In this document: piece by piece, positions 34,886-43,271 of the stretch
Position numbering within the stretch: position 1 is the stretch's first letter
Layout: each line of letters opens with the position of its first letter
NCBI RefSeq assembly: GCF_002006355.2
Contig: NZ_CP096980.1
Coordinates: forward strand, 1,054,001-1,118,000
Length of the DNA stretch: 64,000 nucleotides
Source of the DNA: Clostridium felsineum DSM 794
GTDB taxonomy: Bacteria; Bacillota; Clostridia; Clostridiales; Clostridiaceae
Reading direction: 5' to 3'
The notes under the pieces: generated by a model
What the model saw: the letters and a program-made list of their open reading frames with translations, nothing else
The model's database searches: none
What the model was told of the DNA's origin: nothing
Translations under genes and position numbers: made by a program

Positions 34886-36145
34886 ATGAATAAATTTATT
34901 ATAAAGGGTGGGGAAACTTTAAATGGTGAAGTGAATATAAGTTGTGCAAAAAATTCAGTGCTACCAATAATTGCTGCGACCATATTATGTGGTGAGAAAT
35001 GCACTATAAAAAATTGTCCTATGCTTTTAGATGTGTTTGTGATAGGCGATTTATTAAAATCTATGGGTGCTGATATAGACATAGATTTTAATACTGGAGA
35101 CATGAAGATAGATACGTCAAATATTAAAAATACTGAGCCAGATGCTGAACTTGTAAGGAAGATGAGAGGATCATTTTTAATTATGGGACCAATGATTTCA
35201 AGATACGGTAAATTTAAGATATCTCTTCCAGGAGGGTGCAATATAGGAACTAGACCAATAGATTTGCACCTTAAAGGGTTAAAGGCATTAGGAGTAGATA
35301 TAAAAATTGGTCATGGATATGTTGAAGGAAAAGCATCTAAACTTTTAGGTGATAGGATATATCTTGATTTTCCATCAGTTGGTGCTACTGAAAATATAAT
35401 AATGGCTTCAGTTTTTGCAGAGGGAGAAACCATAATAGAGAATGCTGCCCAAGAGCCAGAAATAGATGATTTAATTGATTTTTTAAATGAAATGGGATCA
35501 GATATAAAGAAAATAGAAACAGGAGCAATAATAATAAAAGGTGTTAAGAAATTAAAAGGGATAAAGTATAGACCAATTTACGATAGGATAGAAACGGGAA
35601 CGTTTATAATAGCAGCAGCTATAACTAAAAGTAAAATAAAGATAAATGGCATAGAAGAAAAAAGTATAAAACCAATGATAGCTAAGTTTTGTGAGATGGG
35701 AATAAATATGGAGATAAATGAAAAAGATTTGATAATAGATGGTAGAAACGAGTTAAGACCAGTAGATATAAAAACTATGCCATATCCAGGATTTCCAACA
35801 GATATGCAAGCTCAAATCATGTCACTTTTATGTTGTACTAAAGGCACAAGTGTTATAACTGAAACGATTTTTGAAAATAGGTTTATGCACGTTCCTGAAT
35901 TAAAGAGATTTGGTGCAAATATAAAGATTGATGGAAGAAGTGCAGTGATAATGGGAGTAAATGAGTTTTTAGGTTGTAGTGTAAGAGCAACAGATTTAAG
36001 AGCGGGTGCTGCACTTATATTAGCAGGTCTAGCAGCAGAGGGTGAAACACAAATAAGTGATATATACCACATTGATAGAGGATATGTTAATATTGAAAAA
36101 AAGCTTAGAAAGTTAGGCGCAAAAATTGAAAGAACAAAGGAATAA
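34886..36145 (+). CDS. murA: UDP-N-acetylglucosamine 1-carboxyvinyltransferase
   Basis: 419 aa. First committed step of peptidoglycan synthesis, adding enolpyruvate from PEP to UDP-GlcNAc. The fosfomycin-sensitive Cys is present in 'LPGGCNIGTRPIDLHLKGL'. 'GPMISRYGK' and 'PYPGFPTDMQAQIM' are family signatures. The ATG at 34886 follows TTGGAGGATTAA; an upstream in-frame start at 34856 lacks a site. Confidence 0.96.
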   Translation: MNKFIIKGGETLNGEVNISCAKNSVLPIIAATILCGEKCTIKNCPMLLDVFVIGDLLKSMGADIDIDFNTGDMKIDTSNIKNTEPDAELVRKMRGSFLIMGPMISRYGKFKISLPGGCNIGTRPIDLHLKGLKALGVDIKIGHGYVEGKASKLLGDRIYLDFPSVGATENIIMASVFAEGETIIENAAQEPEIDDLIDFLNEMGSDIKKIETGAIIIKGVKKLKGIKYRPIYDRIETGTFIIAAAITKSKIKINGIEEKSIKPMIAKFCEMGINMEINEKDLIIDGRNELRPVDIKTMPYPGFPTDMQAQIMSLLCCTKGTSVITETIFENRFMHVPELKRFGANIKIDGRSAVIMGVNEFLGCSVRATDLRAGAALILAGLAAEGETQISDIYHIDRGYVNIEKKLRKLGAKIERTKE

Positions 36146-36165
36146 AAGAATATTAAATATAATAT

Positions 36166-36236
36166 AAAGTAGGATACCTTAATAATGTTTTCTAGATGGA
36201 AATAAACATTAAATTAAATAGGTATTCTACTTTTTT
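36166..36236 (+). terminator. murA terminator
   Basis: AAAGTAGGATACCT / AGGTATTCTACTTT outer stem with an inner AATGTTT / AAACATT stem, then TTTT. Confidence 0.8.
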
Positions 36237-36377
36237 ATAATTACAGATGAAAAGCAGTGTAATAATTTTCAAAAATATAAATAGTATAGTATATAGAGAA
36301 GTTAGAATAAAATAAATTTTATTACAATATGATGTTATAAATTAAAATCTAACATCAAAAAACAGGGGGATAAGTAA

Positions 36378-37412
36378 GTGATAAAAAGATTTCTTATGGG
36401 ATTAGCTGTTGTTATAGTATTTGTTTTTTTAGTTTCTATATTCATTGGGGGAATAAATAATAATGAGTATTATAAAAAGGGAGGTAATGTAAGTAAAAAA
36501 TCCTATAACAAAAATAATGATGATTTAGATATTGTGAAAAAAAATACTGAAGATTGTGAGATAACTGTTTATATGAGTAACGAAAAGAAAATTGAAAATT
36601 TAAATCTTGAGGAGTATGTAAAAGGAGTAGTTCCTTCTGAAATGCCGGCAGAATTTAATATAGAAGCTCTGAAGGCGCAGGCTATTGCAGCAAGAACCTT
36701 TGCGGTATGCCACATGGAAGAATTTGGTGGGAAAAAATATAAGGATGCATATGGTGCAGATGTGGTAAATACAGTACAGTGTCAAGTTTATACAGATAAG
36801 AAGGACGTGTTGAGTAAATTTCCTAAGGATAAAGCTAATGAATATTGGAATAAAGTAAGCACTGCAGTAGAGGATACCAAGGGGGAGGTAATTACATATA
36901 AAAATAAAATAATAACAGATCCATATTACTTTTCTGTTAGCAGTGGTAAAACTGAAAATATAAAAGAAGTGTTGAATGAAGATAAGCCTTATTTAAGAAG
37001 TGTTTCAAGTCCAGGAGAAGAATCAGCTAGTAAGTACAAAACAACGTTAAAAATGTCATATAGTGATTTTGTAGATAAAATAAATTCATGTGTTAATAAC
37101 AAAATAAATAGTATTCAAGCAAGGATGGGAATTAGTATAGTTAAAAAAAATAGCACAGGGAGTGTCAATGAAGTTAAAGTGGGAAATAATGTTTTACTTG
37201 GAACAAAGTTCAGAACTATACTAGGGTTAAATTCAACAAATTTTCAGATTAAGTATAATATTTCAAGTATTGAATTTGATTGTATAGGATATGGTCATGG
37301 TCTTGGAATGAGTCAATGGGGAGCTAAAGCAATGGCTGACAAAGGATCAAATTATAAAGATATAATTAAGCATTATTATACAGGAGTAGAAATAAAAAAT
37401 ATAAGTTACTAA
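36378..37412 (+). CDS. spoIID: stage II sporulation protein D
   Basis: 344 aa from a GTG start after AGGGGGA. N-terminal membrane anchor (residues about 5-25). Lytic transglycosylase of the engulfment machinery, with SpoIIM and SpoIIP. The catalytic Glu is in 'VVPSEMPAEFNIEALKAQAI', read as 'VPSEMP', and 'GYGHGLGMSQWGAKAMA' is the C-terminal signature. Cys and His in 'AVCHMEEF' and 'VQCQVYTD' could form the zinc site described for clostridial SpoIID. Expected to be sigma-E dependent. Confidence 0.94.
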   Translation: MIKRFLMGLAVVIVFVFLVSIFIGGINNNEYYKKGGNVSKKSYNKNNDDLDIVKKNTEDCEITVYMSNEKKIENLNLEEYVKGVVPSEMPAEFNIEALKAQAIAARTFAVCHMEEFGGKKYKDAYGADVVNTVQCQVYTDKKDVLSKFPKDKANEYWNKVSTAVEDTKGEVITYKNKIITDPYYFSVSSGKTENIKEVLNEDKPYLRSVSSPGEESASKYKTTLKMSYSDFVDKINSCVNNKINSIQARMGISIVKKNSTGSVNEVKVGNNVLLGTKFRTILGLNSTNFQIKYNISSIEFDCIGYGHGLGMSQWGAKAMADKGSNYKDIIKHYYTGVEIKNISY

Positions 37413-37628
37413 TTGTAAATATAAAGTTATTAAAGCTATAACATATATACTAAATAAATTAGTTTCAAAGATATATATAGCCAGATTATGTATAAGTAGT
37501 TTGGATTGTATTTATTGATGGGACTAATTTTTTATTTTGCAACAATTAGAGCAATATGGCAAAAAATATTCATATAAAATGTATTTTTTGCTATGTTATG
37601 GACACAATACTAAAAGGAGGTGTTAGCA

Positions 37629-38372
37629 ATGAATAATGATTGGAAAAATAAACAAAACAATAAAGAAAATAGGGTGATTAATTTTCTCAAAAGAAATGCT
37701 TTTTACATAGTATTATTTTGTTGCTTATGTATTATAGGTGCAGTCAGCATATATATGAATATAAAGAATAATACTAAAAGTGTTTCTATGAATCAACCTA
37801 AACAAAAGAACGTTACACAAAGTAAAAATGAAGTATCAAAAACAACAGATAAAGGAAATGCAGCAAAAGAAAAGATAGAAAATGCAAAGCAAGTAAATCA
37901 AAACCTAATGAAAAAAGATACACAACCTACAGCACCAGCAGCAGCTAATAACGTTGTAAAAAGTACTTTTTTGGATCCACTTAAGAACGGTAATATAGTT
38001 GTGAAATTTGATACTTGGTATGCTAAAAATGGAAAGTACACTAATATACCAGGAGAATATATATCTCCTAGTAAAGAATTAAATGTTTTAGCTACTTGCG
38101 ATGGAGTAGTGAAGAATGTTGATAATGGTAAAGTAACAATTGTAAATGATCAAACAGGATATACTACAGTATATGATAATTTGGATGAAAAAAGTATATC
38201 AATTAAGCCAAATGATAATGTTAAACAAGGTCAAACCATAGGTAAAATAGGTGACAGTAATTACAGTAATAAGTTAATAACAGATTCAAGCTGCTTGTAT
38301 TTTGAAATTGACCAAAAGCAAAAGGATGGAACTTATTTAGCTGTAGATCCTGAAAAAATTCTAGTTCATTAA
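37629..38372 (+). CDS. spoIIQ: SpoIIQ-like membrane protein with degenerate LytM/M23 domain
   Basis: 247 aa. N-terminal membrane helix (residues about 27-47), Lys/Asn-rich linker, then a C-terminal LytM (M23) fold: 'NVLATCDGVVKNVDNGKVTI', 'GYTTVYDNL', 'VKQGQTIGKIGDS', 'LYFEIDQ'. The zinc ligands of active M23 peptidases (HxxxD, HxH) are missing: 'HLHFE' reads 'CLYFE'. Position directly after spoIID matches spoIIQ in Bacillus, whose product joins SpoIIIAH across the engulfment space. The ATG at 37629 follows AAGGAGG by 8 bases. Confidence 0.72.
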   Translation: MNNDWKNKQNNKENRVINFLKRNAFYIVLFCCLCIIGAVSIYMNIKNNTKSVSMNQPKQKNVTQSKNEVSKTTDKGNAAKEKIENAKQVNQNLMKKDTQPTAPAAANNVVKSTFLDPLKNGNIVVKFDTWYAKNGKYTNIPGEYISPSKELNVLATCDGVVKNVDNGKVTIVNDQTGYTTVYDNLDEKSISIKPNDNVKQGQTIGKIGDSNYSNKLITDSSCLYFEIDQKQKDGTYLAVDPEKILVH

Positions 38373-38463
38373 AATCTTATAAATTATTTTGAAAATACTC
38401 AAAGTAATTTATGAAGACATTAATGCATATTTATTAAGTAGAAGGGTTAAGGAGGTAGCAACT

Positions 38464-38718
38464 TTGAAAGATTACATTGAAGAAAGAGTTATGGAAGTTG
38501 CGAAATATATAATTGAATCTAAGGCTACTATTCGAAAAACAGCTAAAGTTTTTGGTGTTAGCAAGAGTACAATACACAAAGATATGACAGAAAGATTACC
38601 TCAAATAAATCCTCAAATTGCTGAGCTTGCTAAAGGTGTGCTTGAGTTAAATAAGGCGGAAAGGCATATAAGAGGAGGAAAAGCAACCAAAATGAAGTAT
38701 AAAGCTATTGAAGGTTAA
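38464..38718 (+). CDS. spoIIID: sporulation transcriptional regulator SpoIIID
   Basis: 84 aa from a TTG 8 bases after AAGGAGG; an upstream ATG (38389) would add residues absent from the family. Small DNA-binding protein of the mother cell. Helix-turn-helix 'TIRKTAKVFGVSKSTIHKDM' and the conserved tail 'RHIRGGKATKMKYK' match SpoIIID closely. It activates or represses sigma-E genes. Order spoIIID - mbl is conserved with Bacillus. Confidence 0.95.
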   Translation: MKDYIEERVMEVAKYIIESKATIRKTAKVFGVSKSTIHKDMTERLPQINPQIAELAKGVLELNKAERHIRGGKATKMKYKAIEG

Positions 38719-38885
38719 AAACATTCCGTTTATAATAATATAGGAGATATATAAATATATTTCTGATATTACACTACAAGATATATTATTTGATTTTAAT
38801 TAAAAAAGTAAATTAAATTGAGATTTTAAAATATATCTGTATTTAAAGCGTAGAAATAAACGTATGAGATGGAGTGAATAAAGGA

Positions 38886-39917
38886 ATGTTTTTTGGTATA
38901 GGAAATGATATGGGAATAGACCTAGGAACTGCTACAGTTTTGGTTTATTTAAAAGGTAAAGGTGTAATTTTAAAAGAACCATCTGTTGTAGCAATAAACC
39001 GTACTAATAATGAAGTTTTAGCTGTTGGAGAAGAAGCAAGGCAAATGATAGGTAGAACGCCTGGCAATATTACTGCAATACGTCCATTAAGAAATGGTGT
39101 GATTTCTGATTATGATGTGACTGAGAAAATGCTCAAACACTTTATAAGAAAAGCTTGCGGTAAAAGAAGAGTATCTCAGCCTAAGATTATAATATGTGTC
39201 CCTTGTGAAGCTACAGGAGTTGAAAAGAGAGCAGTAAAAGATGCTGCAAAAAATGCTGGAGCTAAGAAAGTTAGTTTAATAGAGGAACCATTAGCAGCAG
39301 CTATTGGAGCTGGACTTGATATTTCTAAAGCAAGCGGAAATATGGTTATAGATATAGGAGGAGGAACTACTGATATAGCTGTAATTTCATTAGGCGGTAT
39401 GGTGGTAAGAAGTTCTATAAAAGTAGCTGGAGATACATTTGACGAATCTATAATAAAATATATACGAAAAAAACACAAATTAATGATCGGAGAAAGAACA
39501 GCTGAGGATTTAAAGATAAATATAGGTTCGGCTTATAAAAAAGAAATAGAAGAGACTATGGAAATAAGAGGAAGAGATTTGGTTACAGGTCTTCCTAAAA
39601 ATGTTGAGGTATCTTCTTCGGAAATGAGAGAAGCTCTTAGAGAGGCTGTAAGTTCAATTGCAGAATGTGCACATGCTGTTCTTGAGAAAACACCTCCAGA
39701 GTTAGCAGCAGATGTATCTGATAAGGGTATAATGATGACAGGCGGAGGTGCTCTGTTAAATGGTCTTGATAAATTTATTCAAGATATAACTCAGGTACCT
39801 GTATATGTTGCAGAAGATCCTGTATCATGTGTTGCATTAGGAACAGGAAAATCACTTGAATATATAGATAAATTAGATATGAATAGTGATGATTTAGATT
39901 TAAGTCTTATAAAATAA
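38886..39917 (+). CDS. mbl: rod-shape determining protein Mbl/MreB
   Basis: 343 aa. Actin-like filament protein guiding cell-wall synthesis. Phosphate-1 motif 'DMGIDLGTATVLVYL', phosphate-2 'MVIDIGGGTTDIAVISLGG', adenosine motif 'GIMMTGGGALLNGLD'. The ATG at 38886 has GGAG 11 bases upstream; a GTG at 38874 is possible but lies within the GGAGTG sequence. By position after spoIIID it corresponds to mbl. Confidence 0.93.
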   Translation: MFFGIGNDMGIDLGTATVLVYLKGKGVILKEPSVVAINRTNNEVLAVGEEARQMIGRTPGNITAIRPLRNGVISDYDVTEKMLKHFIRKACGKRRVSQPKIIICVPCEATGVEKRAVKDAAKNAGAKKVSLIEEPLAAAIGAGLDISKASGNMVIDIGGGTTDIAVISLGGMVVRSSIKVAGDTFDESIIKYIRKKHKLMIGERTAEDLKINIGSAYKKEIEETMEIRGRDLVTGLPKNVEVSSSEMREALREAVSSIAECAHAVLEKTPPELAADVSDKGIMMTGGGALLNGLDKFIQDITQVPVYVAEDPVSCVALGTGKSLEYIDKLDMNSDDLDLSLIK

Positions 39918-39967
39918 ATCTAATTAGTGTTAATTATATATTTATAACTTTAAAAGTAAATATCAAT

Positions 39968-40004
39968 AAAAAATTGAAAGGGCATATTGCACTTTCAATT
40001 TTTT
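39968..40004. terminator. terminator after mbl
   Basis: AAAAAATTGAAAG / CTTTCAATTTTTT stem, usable in both directions between mbl and yyaC. Confidence 0.88.
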
Positions 40005-40041
40005 ATTAAATAAAATTATAATTTATATATTTTCTCATGTT

Positions 40042-40617
40042 TTATTTGAAGTTAGGCATATTATTGGGAAAAGTATTATCTTGAAGGTTTTGGTAAAGGT
40101 AGTATGAATGTATTATTGTTTGTACTATAATTTTTGACATTTCAAAGACTAAATTTAAACGTATATTTCTATTAGTGAATAATTCACTACTTTCGCAGGA
40201 ATCTACTATTCCAACAATGGAGACCTCACCGACATCAGGAAGTGATTTTCCAACACCCTTTCCAGGATGAATAGCGTAATCCCTTACTTGAATTTCACCT
40301 ATGTTTTCTGTATCACCTAAGCAAGCGTCTATACCTATTATTGTTGAATTTTTATGATTATTCTTTATTTTATATAATTTTTTATCTATATTTAAAGCAT
40401 GTATAGGTTCTGAAATTGTACCATAAACATCTAAGGGAAAAAATTTTTCCTTCAGCATAGTTCCAACTAAGGGACCAAGACAATCACCTATACAGCGATC
40501 TGTTCCTATACATACTACTATTGTATCATCAGTAATATAGTGTTTTAAGAAATTCGAAAGTTTATAGTATGCCATTGGTGTATTGTAAGAAGTCTTTATT
40601 TTATTCAACAGAATCAC
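40042..40617 (-). CDS. yyaC: sporulation protein YyaC (GPR-like protease fold)
   Basis: 191 aa. 'VVCIGTDRCIGDCLGPLVG' and 'IIGIDACLGDTENIGEIQV' are read here as two motifs with the Asp residues of the GPR spore-protease fold; 'HPGKGVGKSLPDVG' is also typical. A spore-associated family whose enzymatic role is not firmly established. AGGAGGTG precedes the ATG. It converges with mbl. Confidence 0.85.
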   Translation of the reverse strand: MILLNKIKTSYNTPMAYYKLSNFLKHYITDDTIVVCIGTDRCIGDCLGPLVGTMLKEKFFPLDVYGTISEPIHALNIDKKLYKIKNNHKNSTIIGIDACLGDTENIGEIQVRDYAIHPGKGVGKSLPDVGEVSIVGIVDSCESSELFTNRNIRLNLVFEMSKIIVQTIIHSYYLYQNLQDNTFPNNMPNFK

Positions 40618-40843
40618 CTCCTAGATAATTTATATGATGGTAAGCATATTATTATCACAATAAGTTTTAAAAGCAATATTGTATAAAATTAAAGTAGATG
40701 ATTAAAGTGAAGTAATTGAGAGAAAAATGGAATAATACAATGATATTTATATTTAATGGTCTAAAATGGGAATTGATTTTAAATGATTATCACTGTATAC
40801 TATTACTTGTTGATGCGGTGAAAACATCACCTGCAAGTCATGT

Positions 40844-40928
40844 GGAGGAATTCCCGAGTGGCCAAAGGGGGCAGACTGTAAATCTGTTAGCTCAGCTTTC
40901 CATGGTTCGAATCCATGTTCCTCCACCA
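40844..40928 (+). tRNA. tRNA-Tyr (GUA)
   Basis: 85 bases including encoded CCA. Class II with a long variable arm; acceptor GGAGGAA / TTCCTCC, anticodon loop CTGTAAA giving GUA, T arm GGTTCGAATCC. Identical to the copy at 41111. Confidence 0.97.
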
Positions 40929-40938
40929 TTATATGTAT

Positions 40939-41014
40939 GGGCGTTTAGCTCAGCTGGGAGAGCATCTGCCTTACAAGCAGAGGGTCACAGGTTCGAGCCC
41001 TGTAATGCCCACCA
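40939..41014 (+). tRNA. tRNA-Val (UAC)
   Basis: 76 bases with encoded CCA. Acceptor GGGCGTT / AATGCCC, anticodon TAC in loop CTTACAA, T arm GGTTCGAGCCC. Confidence 0.97.
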
Positions 41015-41029
41015 TACAAAACTTAATAA

Positions 41030-41105
<76 letters not shown>

Positions 41106-41110
41106 TATAT

Positions 41111-41195
41111 GGAGGAATTCCCGAGTGGCCAAAGGGGGCAGACTGTAAATCTGTTAGCTCAGCTTTCCATGGTTCGAATCCATGTTCCTCCACCA
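41111..41195 (+). tRNA. tRNA-Tyr (GUA), second identical copy
   Basis: Identical over all 85 bases to the copy at 40844, pointing to recent duplication or gene conversion inside the cluster. Last member of the Tyr-Val-Thr-Tyr cluster. Confidence 0.97.
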
Positions 41196-41222
41196 AAAAG
41201 ACACTAAGTGTCTTTTTTTTTA
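41196..41222 (+). terminator. tRNA cluster terminator
   Basis: AAAAGACACT / AGTGTCTTTT hairpin with a one-base loop centre and a T-run directly after the last CCA. Confidence 0.88.
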
Positions 41223-41232
41223 AGAATTTGTA

Positions 41233-41261
41233 TTGACTATATTTGCTAAGTGATATATTAT
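41233..41261 (+). promoter_or_regulatory. promoter of the SAM-riboswitch/metK transcript
   Basis: TTGACT, 17-base spacer, TATTAT, about 80 bases before the aptamer. Confidence 0.65.
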
Positions 41262-41343
41262 TAATATGTAAATTGTATTTATGTAAAATTTTGTGATGTT
41301 GTATTGGGATTTTTATATTTAGTTTAAAAAAATTGAAATATGG

Positions 41344-41490
41344 CTCTTATCAAGAGAGGTGGAGGGAAATGGCCCGATGAAGCCCGGCAACCGATGTTAT
41401 TTAATAACATAAAGGTGCCAATTCCTGCAGAGATATTCTGCAAGATAAGAGAGAGAATGTTAATCAAGTCTCTTCTTATTGAAGAGGCTT
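41344..41490 (+). promoter_or_regulatory. SAM-I (S-box) riboswitch with terminator
   Basis: The aptamer at 41344-41451 has closing stem CTCTTATC / GATAAGAG and the S-box core AGAGAGGTGGAGGGA..GGCCCGATGAAGCC..CGGCAACC, shown in parts. An intrinsic terminator (AAGTCTCTTC / GAAGAGGCTT, then T's) follows at 41466-41490. High SAM should stabilise the aptamer and end transcription before metK. Confidence 0.96.
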
Positions 41491-41532
41491 TTATTATTTT
41501 TTATATTATAATTAGAGGAGGAATTGGAGATA

Positions 41533-42708
41533 ATGAGAAAATTATTTACATCAGAGTCAGTAACAGAAGGCCATCCAGATAAAATTTGTGACCAAATATC
41601 AGATGCTGTTTTAGATGCTATTCTAGAAAAAGACCCTAATGGAAGAGTTGCATGTGAAACTACAGTAACTACCGGTATTGTTAATGTCATGGGAGAAATA
41701 TCAACAAACTGTTATGTAGATATTCCTAAGATAGTAAGAAAGACTTTAAGGGAAATAGGTTATACTAGAGCTAAATATGGTTTTGATTGTGATACATGCG
41801 CAGTGGTAACATCAATTGATGAGCAATCTGCAGATATTGCTATGGGAGTAGATGAAGCTTTAGAATCTAGAAAAGGTGAAATGGATAAAATTGATGCTGT
41901 TGGTGCAGGAGACCAAGGTATGATGTTTGGTTTTGCAACAAATGAAACAAAAGAATATATGCCAATGCCTATAGCACTAGCTCATAGATTATCTAAAAGA
42001 TTAGCTGATGTTAGAAAAGATGGTACCTTAAGTTATTTAAGACCAGATGGAAAAACTCAAGTTACAGTAGAATATGAAGATGATAAGCCAGTAAGAATTG
42101 ATGCTGTTGTAATATCTACACAGCATGGTCCAGAGGTTGAGCATGATCAAATTGAAAGAGATATGATAGAAGAAGTAATAAAGAAAGTTATATCTCCTGA
42201 ACTTTTAGACCAAAACACAAAGTACTATATAAATCCTACTGGAAGATTTGTTGTTGGAGGTCCCCAAGGTGATACAGGACTTACAGGAAGAAAAATAATC
42301 GTTGATACGTATGGCGGATATGGTAGACACGGCGGTGGTGCATTTTCTGGAAAAGATCCAACTAAAGTTGATAGATCAGCAGCTTATGCAGCAAGATGGG
42401 TAGCTAAAAATCTTGTAGCAGCTGGAATTGCTGATAAACTTGAGGTACAACTTGCTTATGCAATAGGAGTTGCAAAGCCAGTATCTATATTAGTTGATAC
42501 ATTTGGTACAGGTAAGATATCAGAAAGTAAAATCGTTGAAATAGTAGAGAAAGTATTTGATTTAAGACCAGGAGCTATAATAAGGGATCTTGAACTTAGG
42601 AGACCTATATATAGACAAGTAGCAGCTTATGGACATTTTGGAAGATTAGATGTGGAATTACCATGGGAGAATCTAGATAGAGTCCAAGAAATAAAAAAAT
42701 ATATATAA
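41533..42708 (+). CDS. metK: S-adenosylmethionine synthetase
   Basis: 391 aa. Makes SAM from Met and ATP. 'SVTEGHPDKICDQISDAV', 'GAGDQGMMFG' (the signature hexapeptide region) and 'GGGAFSGKDPTKVDRSAAY' are all present. The ATG at 41533 is used, with GAGGAGG upstream; the TTG at 41524 would overlap a second GGAG. Controlled by the SAM-I riboswitch directly upstream, so the product represses its own synthesis. Confidence 0.97.
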   Translation: MRKLFTSESVTEGHPDKICDQISDAVLDAILEKDPNGRVACETTVTTGIVNVMGEISTNCYVDIPKIVRKTLREIGYTRAKYGFDCDTCAVVTSIDEQSADIAMGVDEALESRKGEMDKIDAVGAGDQGMMFGFATNETKEYMPMPIALAHRLSKRLADVRKDGTLSYLRPDGKTQVTVEYEDDKPVRIDAVVISTQHGPEVEHDQIERDMIEEVIKKVISPELLDQNTKYYINPTGRFVVGGPQGDTGLTGRKIIVDTYGGYGRHGGGAFSGKDPTKVDRSAAYAARWVAKNLVAAGIADKLEVQLAYAIGVAKPVSILVDTFGTGKISESKIVEIVEKVFDLRPGAIIRDLELRRPIYRQVAAYGHFGRLDVELPWENLDRVQEIKKYI

Positions 42709-42740
42709 AAAATATGCTGCCTTTAGGTAGCATATTTTTT
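42707..42740 (+). terminator. metK terminator
   Basis: AAAAAATATGCTGCC / GGTAGCATATTTTTT stem (one mismatch) with a T-run. Confidence 0.88.
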
Positions 42741-42876
42741 ATGTATATTTAAATAATTGAAAAAGATGTTAACATACCATTATACTTGTGTTAAAATGTT
42801 TTAATATGATATTTTAAATTTGTGCATACTATGATATTATAATAAGAGTAATTATCGTGGTAAAGAAGGTAGGTTT

Positions 42877-43143
42877 ATGGAAAATCCATATGAAGGTGGA
42901 TTTTTGCACATGATTTGTAATTTGAAAAATTTCATGATAAAAGTTTTGATTTTTATAGTAGTTATATCTTTTGGATTGACATTTTTAGCACTTAAAACTT
43001 TCTTGCATATATTAAATTTTTTATATATTTGGTCTGGAAAAAGAGTTGGTGTTGAGATATTTTGTGTTTTAATTTATATAGGTATTATATTAGCTTTAAA
43101 ACTAACTGAAATCATTTGCAATAAGCATCTTACAAAAAGATAA
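42877..43143 (+). CDS. small membrane protein, 88 aa
   Basis: Two hydrophobic helices (residues about 20-48 and 58-80) joined by 'YIWSGKRVG', with a basic C-terminus. The upstream AAGAAGGTAGG is an acceptable ribosome site. I recognise no family. It lies between metK and recD2 without obvious linkage to either. Confidence 0.5.
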   Translation: MENPYEGGFLHMICNLKNFMIKVLIFIVVISFGLTFLALKTFLHILNFLYIWSGKRVGVEIFCVLIYIGIILALKLTEIICNKHLTKR

Positions 43144-43271
43144 AATTGTAGAAGGGGGTACATATATAGTTGTATCTCTTTTTCGTATGAGGGTTATTAT
43201 AGTTAAATTAAAAGTAAGAAGAATAAAACTATAGTTTGTTGAAAAATTACTGTAAGTAAGGGGAAATCTGT

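Noticed and set aside
41340..41582. 80-codon plus-strand ORF upstream of metK
   Set aside because: Covers the SAM riboswitch and overlaps metK out of frame.
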